From: an uncultured Lachnobacterium sp.
GTDB lineage: Bacteria; Bacillota; Clostridia; Lachnospirales; Lachnospiraceae
Assembly (NCBI GenBank): GCA_945971355.1
Contig: CAMFPD010000125.1
Coordinates: 1 to 6,607, forward strand
DNA length: 6,607 nucleotides
Direction of reading: 5' to 3'
Both the position numbers and the translations under genes were made by a program. Positions 1 through 5,978 of this stretch are shown here, one piece after another (position 1 is the stretch's first letter; each line of letters starts with the position of its first letter). Below the pieces are notes generated by a model, which worked only from the letters and a program-made list of their open reading frames with translations, ran no database searches and had not been told where the DNA came from.

Positions 1-166
1 AAAGAATAAATCTTCTAAGGGTAGAAGAGATAAGAGAAGAGCAAACTGGAAAATGTCTGCTCCAACTTTAGTAAAATGCAGCAAATGTGGTGAATTAATG
101 ATGCCTCATAGAGTTTGCAAGAACTGCGGATCTTACAATAAGAAAGAGATTATCGCTCAGGATTAA
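1..166 (+). CDS. rpmF: 50S ribosomal protein L32 (partial, N-terminus outside window)
   Basis: L32 is a small structural protein of the large ribosomal subunit. The reading frame enters at base 2 and gives 54 residues before the TAA at 164-166. The start is upstream of the window; compared with the family's usual length of under 60 residues, only about five residues should be missing. What is seen: a very basic N-terminal stretch (SSKGRRDKRRANWK) typical of L32, then a zinc ribbon with CSKC (fragment residues 26-29) and CKNC (39-42), nine residues apart. All four cysteines are present, so this is the zinc-binding (C+) form rather than the zinc-independent paralogue. It lies directly upstream of plsX, a linkage common in many bacteria, but a strong terminator and a new promoter separate the two. 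Identification is secure despite the truncation. Confidence 0.96.
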   Translation, partial: KNKSSKGRRDKRRANWKMSAPTLVKCSKCGELMMPHRVCKNCGSYNKKEIIAQD

Positions 167-173
167 TTCTTAA

Positions 174-207
174 GAAAAAAGCTCTCCAAAAATGGAGAGC
201 TTTTTTT
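174..207 (+). terminator. Rho-independent terminator after rpmF
   Basis: A perfect 8-bp stem, GCTCTCCA (181-188) with TGGAGAGC (193-200), closes an AAAA loop. It is preceded by an A run and followed by seven Ts (201-207). The A and T runs can extend the stem, so it may also work in the opposite direction. It begins just after the rpmF stop and should end the rpmF transcript. Confidence 0.93.
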
Positions 208-227
208 GTGCAAATCTTCTAAATCAT

Positions 228-265
228 TACAATAATTTTTCTTATGAAACGTGAAAATTATTGTA
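228..265. repeat. 12-bp perfect AT-rich inverted repeat upstream of the plsX promoter
   Basis: The left arm TACAATAATTTT (228-239) is exactly complementary to the right arm AAAATTATTGTA (254-265), with a 14-base spacer. The right arm ends seven bases before the proposed -35 box of plsX. At 12 matched bases this is unlikely to be chance even in AT-rich DNA. The arms are too AT-rich to make a good terminator, and one already lies upstream. A regulator binding site or an upstream promoter element is possible. I do not recognise the motif as that of a named regulator. Confidence 0.6.
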
Positions 266-272
266 TTTTTAA

Positions 273-301
273 TTGATTTATGAGGATGTTTATAGTATAT
301 T
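273..301 (+). promoter_or_regulatory. Probable sigma-A-type promoter for plsX-acpP
   Basis: A -35 box TTGATT (273-278, four of six consensus bases) and a -10 box TATATT (296-301, five of six) are separated by an ideal 17-base spacer. Transcription would start near base 308, giving a leader of about 22 bases that contains the strong plsX ribosome binding site AAGGAGGT (317-324). The position just after the rpmF terminator fits the start of a new transcription unit. Confidence 0.68.
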
Positions 302-329
302 CTCTAGTAGGTACATAAGGAGGTAATCT

Positions 330-1331
330 ATGCAAACGTTTACAAAGGTTGCACTAGATGCAATGGGAGGCGATAACGCTCCGACTGAGATTGTCAAAGG
401 TGCAGTTGATGTAATATCAAAAAGAGATGATATAAAAGTCTATTTGATAGGACAGGAAGATGTGGTTGCAAAAGAACTTTCAAAATATTCTTTTCCTAAA
501 GAGAGAATTGATATAGTAGATGCGCCAGAGGTTATTGAGATGGCAGAGCCGCCTGTGGAAGCAATTAGAAAGAAAAAGCAGTCATCAATTGTGGTAGGAA
601 TGAATATGGTTAAGAATAGGGAGGCAGATGCTTTTATTTCAGCTGGAAGCTCCGGAGCAGTGCTTGTCGGTGGACAGGTTATTGTTGGAAGAATAAAGGG
701 CATTCAGAGACCACCGCTTGCACCTCTAATTCCTACAGAAAAGGGTGTATCCCTTCTTATAGATTGCGGAGCAAACGTTGATGCGAGAGCTGAGCATTTA
801 GTTCAGTTTGCAAAGATGGGTTCAATCTATATGGAACATGTGGTAGGTATAAAAAATCCGAGAGTTGCAATTGTAAATATTGGAGCTGAGGATGAAAAGG
901 GAAATGCTCTCGTGAAGGAAACACTTCCGATGCTCAGAGAATGTGAGACAATTAATTTTGTGGGAAGCATAGAGGCAAGAGATATCCCAAAGGGTGATGT
1001 TGACGTAATTGTCTGCGAAGCTTTTGTTGGAAATGTCATTCTTAAATTGTATGAAGGTCTAAGCTCTACATTGATAGGAGTTATTAAGAAGGGGCTTATG
1101 AGCACTCTGAAAAGTAAAATCGGAGCAGCACTTGCACTTCCTGCTTTAAAGAAGACCTTGAAGGCATTTGATGCTACTGAATACGGAGGAGCACCACTTT
1201 TAGGACTTAATGGACTGGTTGTAAAAACTCATGGAAGTTCAAAGGCGAAAGAAATCAGTAATGCTATTTATCAGTGCGTTGCGTTCAAGGAGAATGCAAT
1301 AAACGATAAGATAAAAGAAAATATAATATAA
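330..1331 (+). CDS. plsX: Phosphate acyltransferase PlsX
   Basis: PlsX makes acyl-phosphate from acyl-ACP and inorganic phosphate. PlsY then uses acyl-phosphate to acylate glycerol-3-phosphate, the first step of phospholipid synthesis. The enzyme is soluble or peripherally membrane-bound. The 333-residue length is normal for the family. Recognisable blocks, in order: ALDAMGGDNAP (residues 8-18); DAPEVIEM followed by PVEAIRKKKQSS (64-86); ISAGSSGA (103-110); LLIDCGANVDAR (142-153); VNIGAEDEKGN (182-192); GSIEARDIPKGDVDV (212-226) running into CEAFVGNVILKLYEG (229-243); and EYGGAPLLGLNG (284-295). The start is set by the consensus site AAGGAGGT (317-324), five bases before ATG, and by the typical PlsX N-terminus. 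acpP follows after 22 bases, so an enzyme that consumes acyl-ACP is cotranscribed with its carrier. No key block is missing. Confidence 0.97.
   Translation: MQTFTKVALDAMGGDNAPTEIVKGAVDVISKRDDIKVYLIGQEDVVAKELSKYSFPKERIDIVDAPEVIEMAEPPVEAIRKKKQSSIVVGMNMVKNREADAFISAGSSGAVLVGGQVIVGRIKGIQRPPLAPLIPTEKGVSLLIDCGANVDARAEHLVQFAKMGSIYMEHVVGIKNPRVAIVNIGAEDEKGNALVKETLPMLRECETINFVGSIEARDIPKGDVDVIVCEAFVGNVILKLYEGLSSTLIGVIKKGLMSTLKSKIGAALALPALKKTLKAFDATEYGGAPLLGLNGLVVKTHGSSKAKEISNAIYQCVAFKENAINDKIKENII
1322..1327 (+). promoter_or_regulatory. Possible extra -10 box for acpP
   Basis: A perfect TATAAT lies in the last codons of plsX, overlapping the run up to its stop. A start near base 1334 would leave about 20 bases before the acpP ATG. 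No good -35 box exists at 16-18 bases upstream (ATAAAC at the 17-base position) and there is no TG extension. It may be chance in AT-rich codons (AAT ATA ATA TAA), or a weak booster promoter for acpP. Confidence 0.28.
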
Positions 1332-1353
1332 CAAGAATAGAGAGGAAACAATT

Positions 1354-1587
1354 ATGGAATTTGAAAAACTTAGAGACATTATTGTGGAAGTTCTTAATGT
1401 TGATGAGAGCGAAGTAAAGATGGAGTCAACATTTGTAGATGATCTTGGAGCTGATTCACTGGATGTATTCCAGATTATCATGGGACTTGAGGAAGAATTT
1501 GATATCGAGATTCCAAATGAGGAAGCAGAGAAGATCGTAACAGTTGGAGATGCTGTTGAACAGATTAAAAATGCTGTAAACCAGTAA
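1354..1587 (+). CDS. acpP: Acyl carrier protein
   Basis: ACP carries growing fatty acyl chains as thioesters on a 4'-phosphopantetheine arm and hands them between fatty acid synthase enzymes and to PlsX. The 77-residue acidic protein has the expected four-helix layout. The invariant DSL motif is at residues 34-36, within DDLGADSLDVFQIIMGLEEEF; Ser35 is the predicted attachment site for the arm, which holo-ACP synthase would add. Other family marks are STFVDDLG before the motif and the EIPNEEAEKIVTVGDAV segment after it. The ribosome binding site AGAGAGG (1339-1345) lies eight bases before ATG. It sits 22 bases after plsX and directly before a terminator-like hairpin. Its place beside plsX marks it as the primary fatty acid ACP rather than a polyketide or D-alanyl carrier protein. 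Confidence 0.97.
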   Translation: MEFEKLRDIIVEVLNVDESEVKMESTFVDDLGADSLDVFQIIMGLEEEFDIEIPNEEAEKIVTVGDAVEQIKNAVNQ

Positions 1588-1609
1588 GATGCAATGAAAA
1601 GTTAGAGTG

Positions 1610-1634
1610 AAAAGCCCTTGTGTCAAGGGCTTTT
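1610..1634 (+). terminator. Terminator or attenuator hairpin between acpP and rnc
   Basis: AAAAGCCCTTG (1610-1620) pairs perfectly with CAAGGGCTTTT (1624-1634), an 11-bp stem with a three-base loop TGT. Opening the top pair gives a 10-bp stem with a five-base loop. The T run is short and interrupted (TTTTCCTTTG), so termination is probably partial. This would give a high level of acpP message and lower read-through into rnc-smc-ftsY. The stem is shorter than usual RNase III targets, so autoregulation by RNase III is less likely. Confidence 0.75.
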
Positions 1635-1682
1635 CCTTTGTTATGCCACTGTTTTAAGATAATTCATATAAAATGTGGCTTT

Positions 1683-1690
1683 GAGGGAGA
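1683..1690 (+). promoter_or_regulatory. Ribosome binding site that fixes the rnc start
   Basis: GAGGGAGA lies five bases before the ATG at 1695. It supports that codon rather than the in-frame GTG at 1620, which sits inside the hairpin and has no ribosome binding site. Confidence 0.85.
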
Positions 1691-1694
1691 GAAT

Positions 1695-2381
1695 ATGGCT
1701 GATTTAAAAGAATTTCAGGCTAGAATAGGATATCAGTTTAAAAATATTAATTTGCTTAGACAGGCCCTTACTCATAGTTCTTATGCCAATGAAAAGCATA
1801 TGAGAAAGCTTTCAGATAACGAGAGGCTGGAGTTTTTAGGAGATGCGGTATTAGAACTTGTTTCCAGTGAGTTTTTATATGATAACTATTCTGACGTACC
1901 TGAGGGAGAACTTACAAAGCTTAGGGCAAGTATTGTCTGTGAGCCTACATTGGCCCTTTGTACAGAGGCAATGGAGCTTGGCAGGTATGTACTTCTTGGA
2001 AGAGGAGAAGAGCGCACCGGAGGAAGAAAGAGAAAATCTATATTGTCTGATGCACTTGAAGCTGTAATAGGTGCAATTTATTTAGATGGTGGTTTTGCTA
2101 ATGCAAAAGAGTTTGTGTTAAAATATATTCTTACAGATATAGAGCACAAGCAGCTCTTTTATGATAGCAAGACTATTTTGCAGGAGGTTGTGCAGGGAAA
2201 GCACAAGAAATTAACTTACAAATTGATCGGGGAAAGTGGTCCAGACCATGATAAAAGCTTTTCGGTTGAGGCTTGTATAGGAGATAAAGTAATCAGCACA
2301 GGTGTCGGGCACACAAAAAAAGCCGCGGAACAGGAGGCAGCCTATAAAGCACTTCTGATTCTGAAAAAAGATGAGGAGTAA
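1695..2381 (+). CDS. rnc: Ribonuclease III
   Basis: RNase III cleaves double-stranded RNA, processing the 16S and 23S rRNA precursors and some messages, as a magnesium-dependent homodimer. The 228-residue protein has the family's usual two domains. The catalytic domain (about residues 1-150) carries the signature NERLEFLGDAVLE (42-54). Its acidic residues Glu43, Glu46, Asp50, Glu70, Asp119 and Glu122 line up with E. coli Glu38, Glu41, Asp45, Glu65, Asp114 and Glu117. The double-stranded RNA-binding domain (about 156-225) has the conserved GHTKKAAEQEAA helix (205-216). The start at 1695 is chosen from the ribosome binding site GAGGGAGA and the normal N-terminus. The frame stays open 25 codons further upstream, to a GTG at 1620, but that stretch overlaps the hairpin and has no family similarity that I recognise. 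smc follows after 3 bases. Confidence 0.96.
   Translation: MADLKEFQARIGYQFKNINLLRQALTHSSYANEKHMRKLSDNERLEFLGDAVLELVSSEFLYDNYSDVPEGELTKLRASIVCEPTLALCTEAMELGRYVLLGRGEERTGGRKRKSILSDALEAVIGAIYLDGGFANAKEFVLKYILTDIEHKQLFYDSKTILQEVVQGKHKKLTYKLIGESGPDHDKSFSVEACIGDKVISTGVGHTKKAAEQEAAYKALLILKKDEE
2373..2378 (+). promoter_or_regulatory. smc ribosome binding site inside the end of rnc
   Basis: GAGGAG forms the last sense codons of rnc (encoding Glu-Glu) and ends six bases before the smc ATG at 2385. Ribosomes finishing rnc are therefore placed to start smc, which suggests translational coupling. Confidence 0.75.
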
Positions 2382-2384
2382 GTA

Positions 2385-5300
2385 ATGTATTTAAAAAGTT
2401 TAGAAGTACATGGTTTTAAGTCGTTTGCAAATAAAATTACATTTGATTTTCATAATGGTATTACTGGAATTGTCGGACCAAATGGAAGTGGCAAGAGTAA
2501 TGTTGCGGATGCAGTAAGATGGGTTCTTGGTGAGCAAAGTGCAAAGCAGCTTAGAGGTGCATCCATGCAGGATGTTATTTTTGCAGGTACTGAGAACCGA
2601 AAACCACTTAGCTATGCTTATGTAGCAATAACCTTAGATAATTCTGACCATCAGCTGGCTATAGATTATGAAGAGGTTACTATAGCAAGAAGGGTATACC
2701 GTTCTGGTGAGAGTGAATATTTGATTAATGGCACACCATGTAGACTGAAGGAAGTGTCAGAGCTTTTTTATGATACTGGTATAGGTAAAGAGGGATATTC
2801 TATTATTGGTCAGGGACAGATTGACCGAATCCTTAATGGTAAGCCAGAGGAGAGAAGAGAGCTGTTCGATGAGGCGGCTGGAATTGTAAAATTTAAAAAG
2901 AGAAAGAATACAGCTCAGAAAAAACTTGAAAATGAAAGGGAAAATCTTGTTCGTGTAAATGATATTTTGGCGGAGCTTGAGAGACAGGTTGGTCCACTTG
3001 AGAGACAGTCTGAGAAGGCTAAAACTTATCTTAAAAAGAAAGAAGAACTTAAATCATATGATGTAAATATGTATCTTCTGGAGTCTGAGAGAATCAGTCA
3101 GTCCCAGAAGGAAGTGGAGGAGAAATATCGTATCGCAGATGCTGAAATGAAAGAGACAAATGAGGCATACGAGCGTATTAAGAACGATTACGAAACTCTT
3201 GGTGAAAGCATGAGAGAGATGGATGAGAAGATTAATTCAATCCGAGAGAATATCTCTAATACTTCATCAACAAGACAAAAGCTTGAGAGCCAGATTCAAG
3301 TGTTGAAGGAGCAGATACATACTGCACAGATGACAGATGAGCATCTGCAGAGCCGTCTGGATTCCATTGACAATGAAAAAGCTGAGCGAAATCAGGCCAT
3401 GGAGCAGTATGAAAACCAGAAGAAGGATTACGATGCACAGCTTCTTGAGATAGAGGAGAGAAGAAATGCTGCTCAGGTGAAACTTGAGCAGGTTCAGGGT
3501 GAGATTGCAAAATGTAATGCTGGTATAGAGAATGGTCAGAACGAATTAATTCGACTTCTTCAGAATAAGGCATCTATCCAGTCGAGACAGCAGAAGTATG
3601 ACACAATGCTTGAGCAGATTAACATACGTAAATCAGAGTTAAACAAGCGATTGTTGGACAGAAAGACTAAGGAAGCTGGACTAAATGATGTGCTGGAGGA
3701 AGCACAGAAAAGCCTGATGGCAGTGGATGCTGAGATAAATGAGTTAAAGGCAAAGGAAGCAGAGCTGGATAAGCTTGATAAGGATTGGAAATTCAAAACA
3801 AGGGAAAATGCAAGACTCATAGAGGAAGCGCAGACAGATTACCATAAGCAGGAATCAAGACTTGAATCATTAAAGAATATTGCAGAGAGATATGATGGAT
3901 ATGGAAACAGCATCAGAAAAGTAATGGAACACAAGAACTCCCAGAAGGGAATATGTGGTGTTGTTTCAGATTTGCTGCAGGTGGAGAAAAAATATGAAAC
4001 TGCAATAGAAACAGCTCTTGCAGGAAATATACAAAACATTGTTACTGAGGATGAAGAAACTGCAAAGAAAATGATTGCATACTTAAAGGAAAATCATTTT
4101 GGACGTGCTACCTTCCTTCCGCTTACAAGTGTAAGTGCAAGAAGCAATCCTAAGAATGAGGCGGCACTTAATGAGAAGGGTGTGATCAATCTTGCAAACA
4201 AGCTTGTCAAATGTGATCCAAAGTATGATGAGATAGCAGCATATCTTCTCGGGAGAGTGCTTGTGGTTGACACAATCGATAATGCTATAGCATTGGCTAA
4301 GAAGAATCATTATTCACTTCACATTGTAACATTGTCAGGAGAATATCTTGCACCAGGTGGATCAATGACCGGTGGTGCGTTCAAGAACTCATCTAATCTT
4401 CTTGCGAGAAATAGAGAGATTGAAGAACTTGAGAAGAGAGTAAAGGCTCTTTCCGATAAACTGGAAGAGCTTAAGCAGCGAAAAGATGATATTGCAACGG
4501 CAATGGCATTAAATGATGAGGAGATTATTGCTATAAAAGCTGTTCTTCAGGAAAAATACATTTTACAGAATACTGCGAAAATGAATGTTGACAGAGCAAA
4601 TCAGCAGAGAACAGAGAGTGAGAATGTATTTAAGGGCTTAAGAGGCGAAGGTGTTGAAATCGAGAATCAGATAGCTGAGATTAATGCAAATAAGCAGAAG
4701 ATTTTAGATGAAATAGAGTTTTCTAAGAAGAGAGAAGCTGAAATTGAGACAGAGTCAAAGGAATTCCAGAAGATTCTTGAGGAACAGACTTCAATTGAGC
4801 AGGAAGCATCGGAGGCTGTTTCGGCAATTAATCTTGAACTTGCAGGTGTGTCAAAGACGGTGGAATTCGTTGTGGAGAATATTAACCGTCTGAAGTCAGA
4901 AATTGACAAATTCGATGTAGAGAGAGCTGAACTTGTGGAAAACGCTTCACATGCAAAGGAAGATGTGGAAAAGAAACAGAAGGATATTGAGGAAATCCAA
5001 AAGACTATTCTGGCTTCACAGTCCACAAATACACAGCTTGATGATGAATTAAAGGCGAGCCTTGAACAGAAGGATAAGATGAACGAGGATTACAGGGGAT
5101 TTTTCCAGAAACAGGAGGAAATCTCCAAGAAACTCAATGATTTGGATAAGGAGATATTCAGACTTAATAGTCAAAGAGAAAAATTAAAAGAGGCTGATGA
5201 ATATCAGACAAATTATATGTGGGAGGAATATGAGCTTTCACCACATGCAGCTCTTGAGCTTAAAAACGATGCATACACTGATTTGAGTGCATTGAAGAAA

Positions 5301-5945
5301 CTGATTTCCCAGATAAAGGATGATATCAGAAAGCTTGGGGATGTAAATGTAAATGCTATTGAAGAATATAAGGAAGTGTCTGAGAGATACTTCTTCCTGA
5401 AGAATCAGCATGATGATTTGATTGAGGCAGAGCAGACTCTTATGGGAATAATCGAAGAGCTTGATGCTGGAATGCGTAAGCAGTTTACTGAAAAGTTTGA
5501 TGAGATTCAGAGAGAGTTTGATAAGACCTTTAAATTGCTGTTTGGTGGTGGTCATGGAACTCTGGAGCTTGTTGAGGAAGAGGATATTCTGGAGTGTGGA
5601 ATCAGAATTATCGCTCAGCCACCAGGAAAGAAGCTTCAGAATATGATGCAGCTTTCCGGAGGAGAGAAGGCACTTACCGCAATTGCACTTTTATTTGCAA
5701 TTCAGTCACTTAAACCTTCTCCGTTCTGTCTGTTAGACGAGATAGAGGCAGCCCTGGATGATTCAAACGTAACAAGATTTGCAAGTTACCTGAATAAGCT
5801 TACAGAGAATACTCAGTTTATTGTTATCACTCACCGAAGAGGTACAATGACGGCTGCGGACAGATTATATGGAATTACAATGCAGGAGAAGGGTGTGTCA
5901 ACTCTTGTATCTGTAAACCTTATTGAAAACGACCTTACAGAGTAA
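2385..5945 (+). CDS. smc: Chromosome partition protein SMC
   Basis: SMC is the ATPase core of the bacterial condensin complex. With ScpA and ScpB it extrudes DNA loops and helps separate sister chromosomes. At 1186 residues it is full length, about the size of the Bacillus subtilis protein. Domains in order: N-terminal head with Walker A GPNGSGKSN (31-39), a conserved arginine in QLRG (Arg57, matching the B. subtilis arginine finger), and the Q-loop region YSIIGQGQID; coiled coil, about 165-500, rich in Glu, Lys and Gln; hinge, about 503-666, from YDGYGNSI to the glycine-rich GGSMTGGAF (658-666); return coiled coil, about 670 to 980-1020; C-terminal head with signature LSGGEK (1090-1095), Walker B FCLLDE (1114-1119, catalytic Glu1119), the D-loop ALDDSNV, and the switch histidine in ITHRR (His1150). 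All ATPase motifs are intact. The length and hinge glycines separate it from Rad50 and SbcC. ftsY follows after 33 bases. Confidence 0.98.
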   Translation: MYLKSLEVHGFKSFANKITFDFHNGITGIVGPNGSGKSNVADAVRWVLGEQSAKQLRGASMQDVIFAGTENRKPLSYAYVAITLDNSDHQLAIDYEEVTIARRVYRSGESEYLINGTPCRLKEVSELFYDTGIGKEGYSIIGQGQIDRILNGKPEERRELFDEAAGIVKFKKRKNTAQKKLENERENLVRVNDILAELERQVGPLERQSEKAKTYLKKKEELKSYDVNMYLLESERISQSQKEVEEKYRIADAEMKETNEAYERIKNDYETLGESMREMDEKINSIRENISNTSSTRQKLESQIQVLKEQIHTAQMTDEHLQSRLDSIDNEKAERNQAMEQYENQKKDYDAQLLEIEERRNAAQVKLEQVQGEIAKCNAGIENGQNELIRLLQNKASIQSRQQKYDTMLEQINIRKSELNKRLLDRKTKEAGLNDVLEEAQKSLMAVDAEINELKAKEAELDKLDKDWKFKTRENARLIEEAQTDYHKQESRLESLKNIAERYDGYGNSIRKVMEHKNSQKGICGVVSDLLQVEKKYETAIETALAGNIQNIVTEDEETAKKMIAYLKENHFGRATFLPLTSVSARSNPKNEAALNEKGVINLANKLVKCDPKYDEIAAYLLGRVLVVDTIDNAIALAKKNHYSLHIVTLSGEYLAPGGSMTGGAFKNSSNLLARNREIEELEKRVKALSDKLEELKQRKDDIATAMALNDEEIIAIKAVLQEKYILQNTAKMNVDRANQQRTESENVFKGLRGEGVEIENQIAEINANKQKILDEIEFSKKREAEIETESKEFQKILEEQTSIEQEASEAVSAINLELAGVSKTVEFVVENINRLKSEIDKFDVERAELVENASHAKEDVEKKQKDIEEIQKTILASQSTNTQLDDELKASLEQKDKMNEDYRGFFQKQEEISKKLNDLDKEIFRLNSQREKLKEADEYQTNYMWEEYELSPHAALELKNDAYTDLSALKKLISQIKDDIRKLGDVNVNAIEEYKEVSERYFFLKNQHDDLIEAEQTLMGIIEELDAGMRKQFTEKFDEIQREFDKTFKLLFGGGHGTLELVEEEDILECGIRIIAQPPGKKLQNMMQLSGGEKALTAIALLFAIQSLKPSPFCLLDEIEAALDDSNVTRFASYLNKLTENTQFIVITHRRGTMTAADRLYGITMQEKGVSTLVSVNLIENDLTE

Positions 5946-5948
5946 AGA

Positions 5949-5962
5949 TTAAAGCGCTTAAA
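5949..5962. promoter_or_regulatory. Pseudo-palindrome resembling a CcpA cre site, between smc and ftsY
   Basis: TTAAAGCGCTTAAA has a perfect 8-bp core palindrome AAGCGCTT (5952-5959) and two further matched pairs outside one mismatch. Against the cre consensus TGWNANCGNTNWCA it differs only at the two symmetric positions G (here T) and C (here A). There is no clear promoter next to it, and ftsY is not a typical carbon-catabolite target, so the match may be chance. Confidence 0.25.
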
Positions 5963-5978
5963 GCTGGAAAGGGGCTAT

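Noticed and set aside
154..169. Possible extension or second small gene between the end of rpmF and plsX.
   Set aside because: The rpmF frame stops at 166 and the terminator starts within a few bases. No short frame with a ribosome binding site is visible before plsX.
303..318. A stretch read on the minus strand as CTTATGTACCTACTAG, lying between the plsX start point and its ribosome binding site, resembling the FapR operator.
   Set aside because: It has parts like TTA, GTACCT and ACTA but needs an insertion in one half and a deletion in the other to fit the FapR site. It is not a clean palindrome and no fapR gene is in view.
440..1105. Two antisense frames of 87 and 92 codons opposite plsX.
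   Set aside because: plsX is fully conserved on the sense strand. The reverse products are Ser/Thr/Ile/Phe-rich translations with no family features.
1667..1674. TATAAA/TAAAAT as a -10 box for a separate rnc promoter.
   Set aside because: No acceptable -35 box lies 16-18 bases upstream, and the start point would fall almost on the ribosome binding site. Read-through from acpP explains rnc expression without it.
1858..2067. Plus-strand 69-codon frame inside rnc.
   Set aside because: It lies wholly within the catalytic domain of RNase III in another frame, shows no domain, and is a shadow.
4667..5026. Antisense open frame of 119 codons within smc.
   Set aside because: It is opposite the SMC coiled coil, where the Glu/Lys/Gln-rich codon bias keeps the reverse frame open. 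Its product is a low-complexity Ser/Phe-rich sequence with no recognisable domain.
5238..5555. Antisense open frame of 105 codons opposite the SMC C-terminal region.
   Set aside because: The sense strand encodes conserved SMC sequence. The antisense product has no domain I recognise and no ribosome binding site context was evident.
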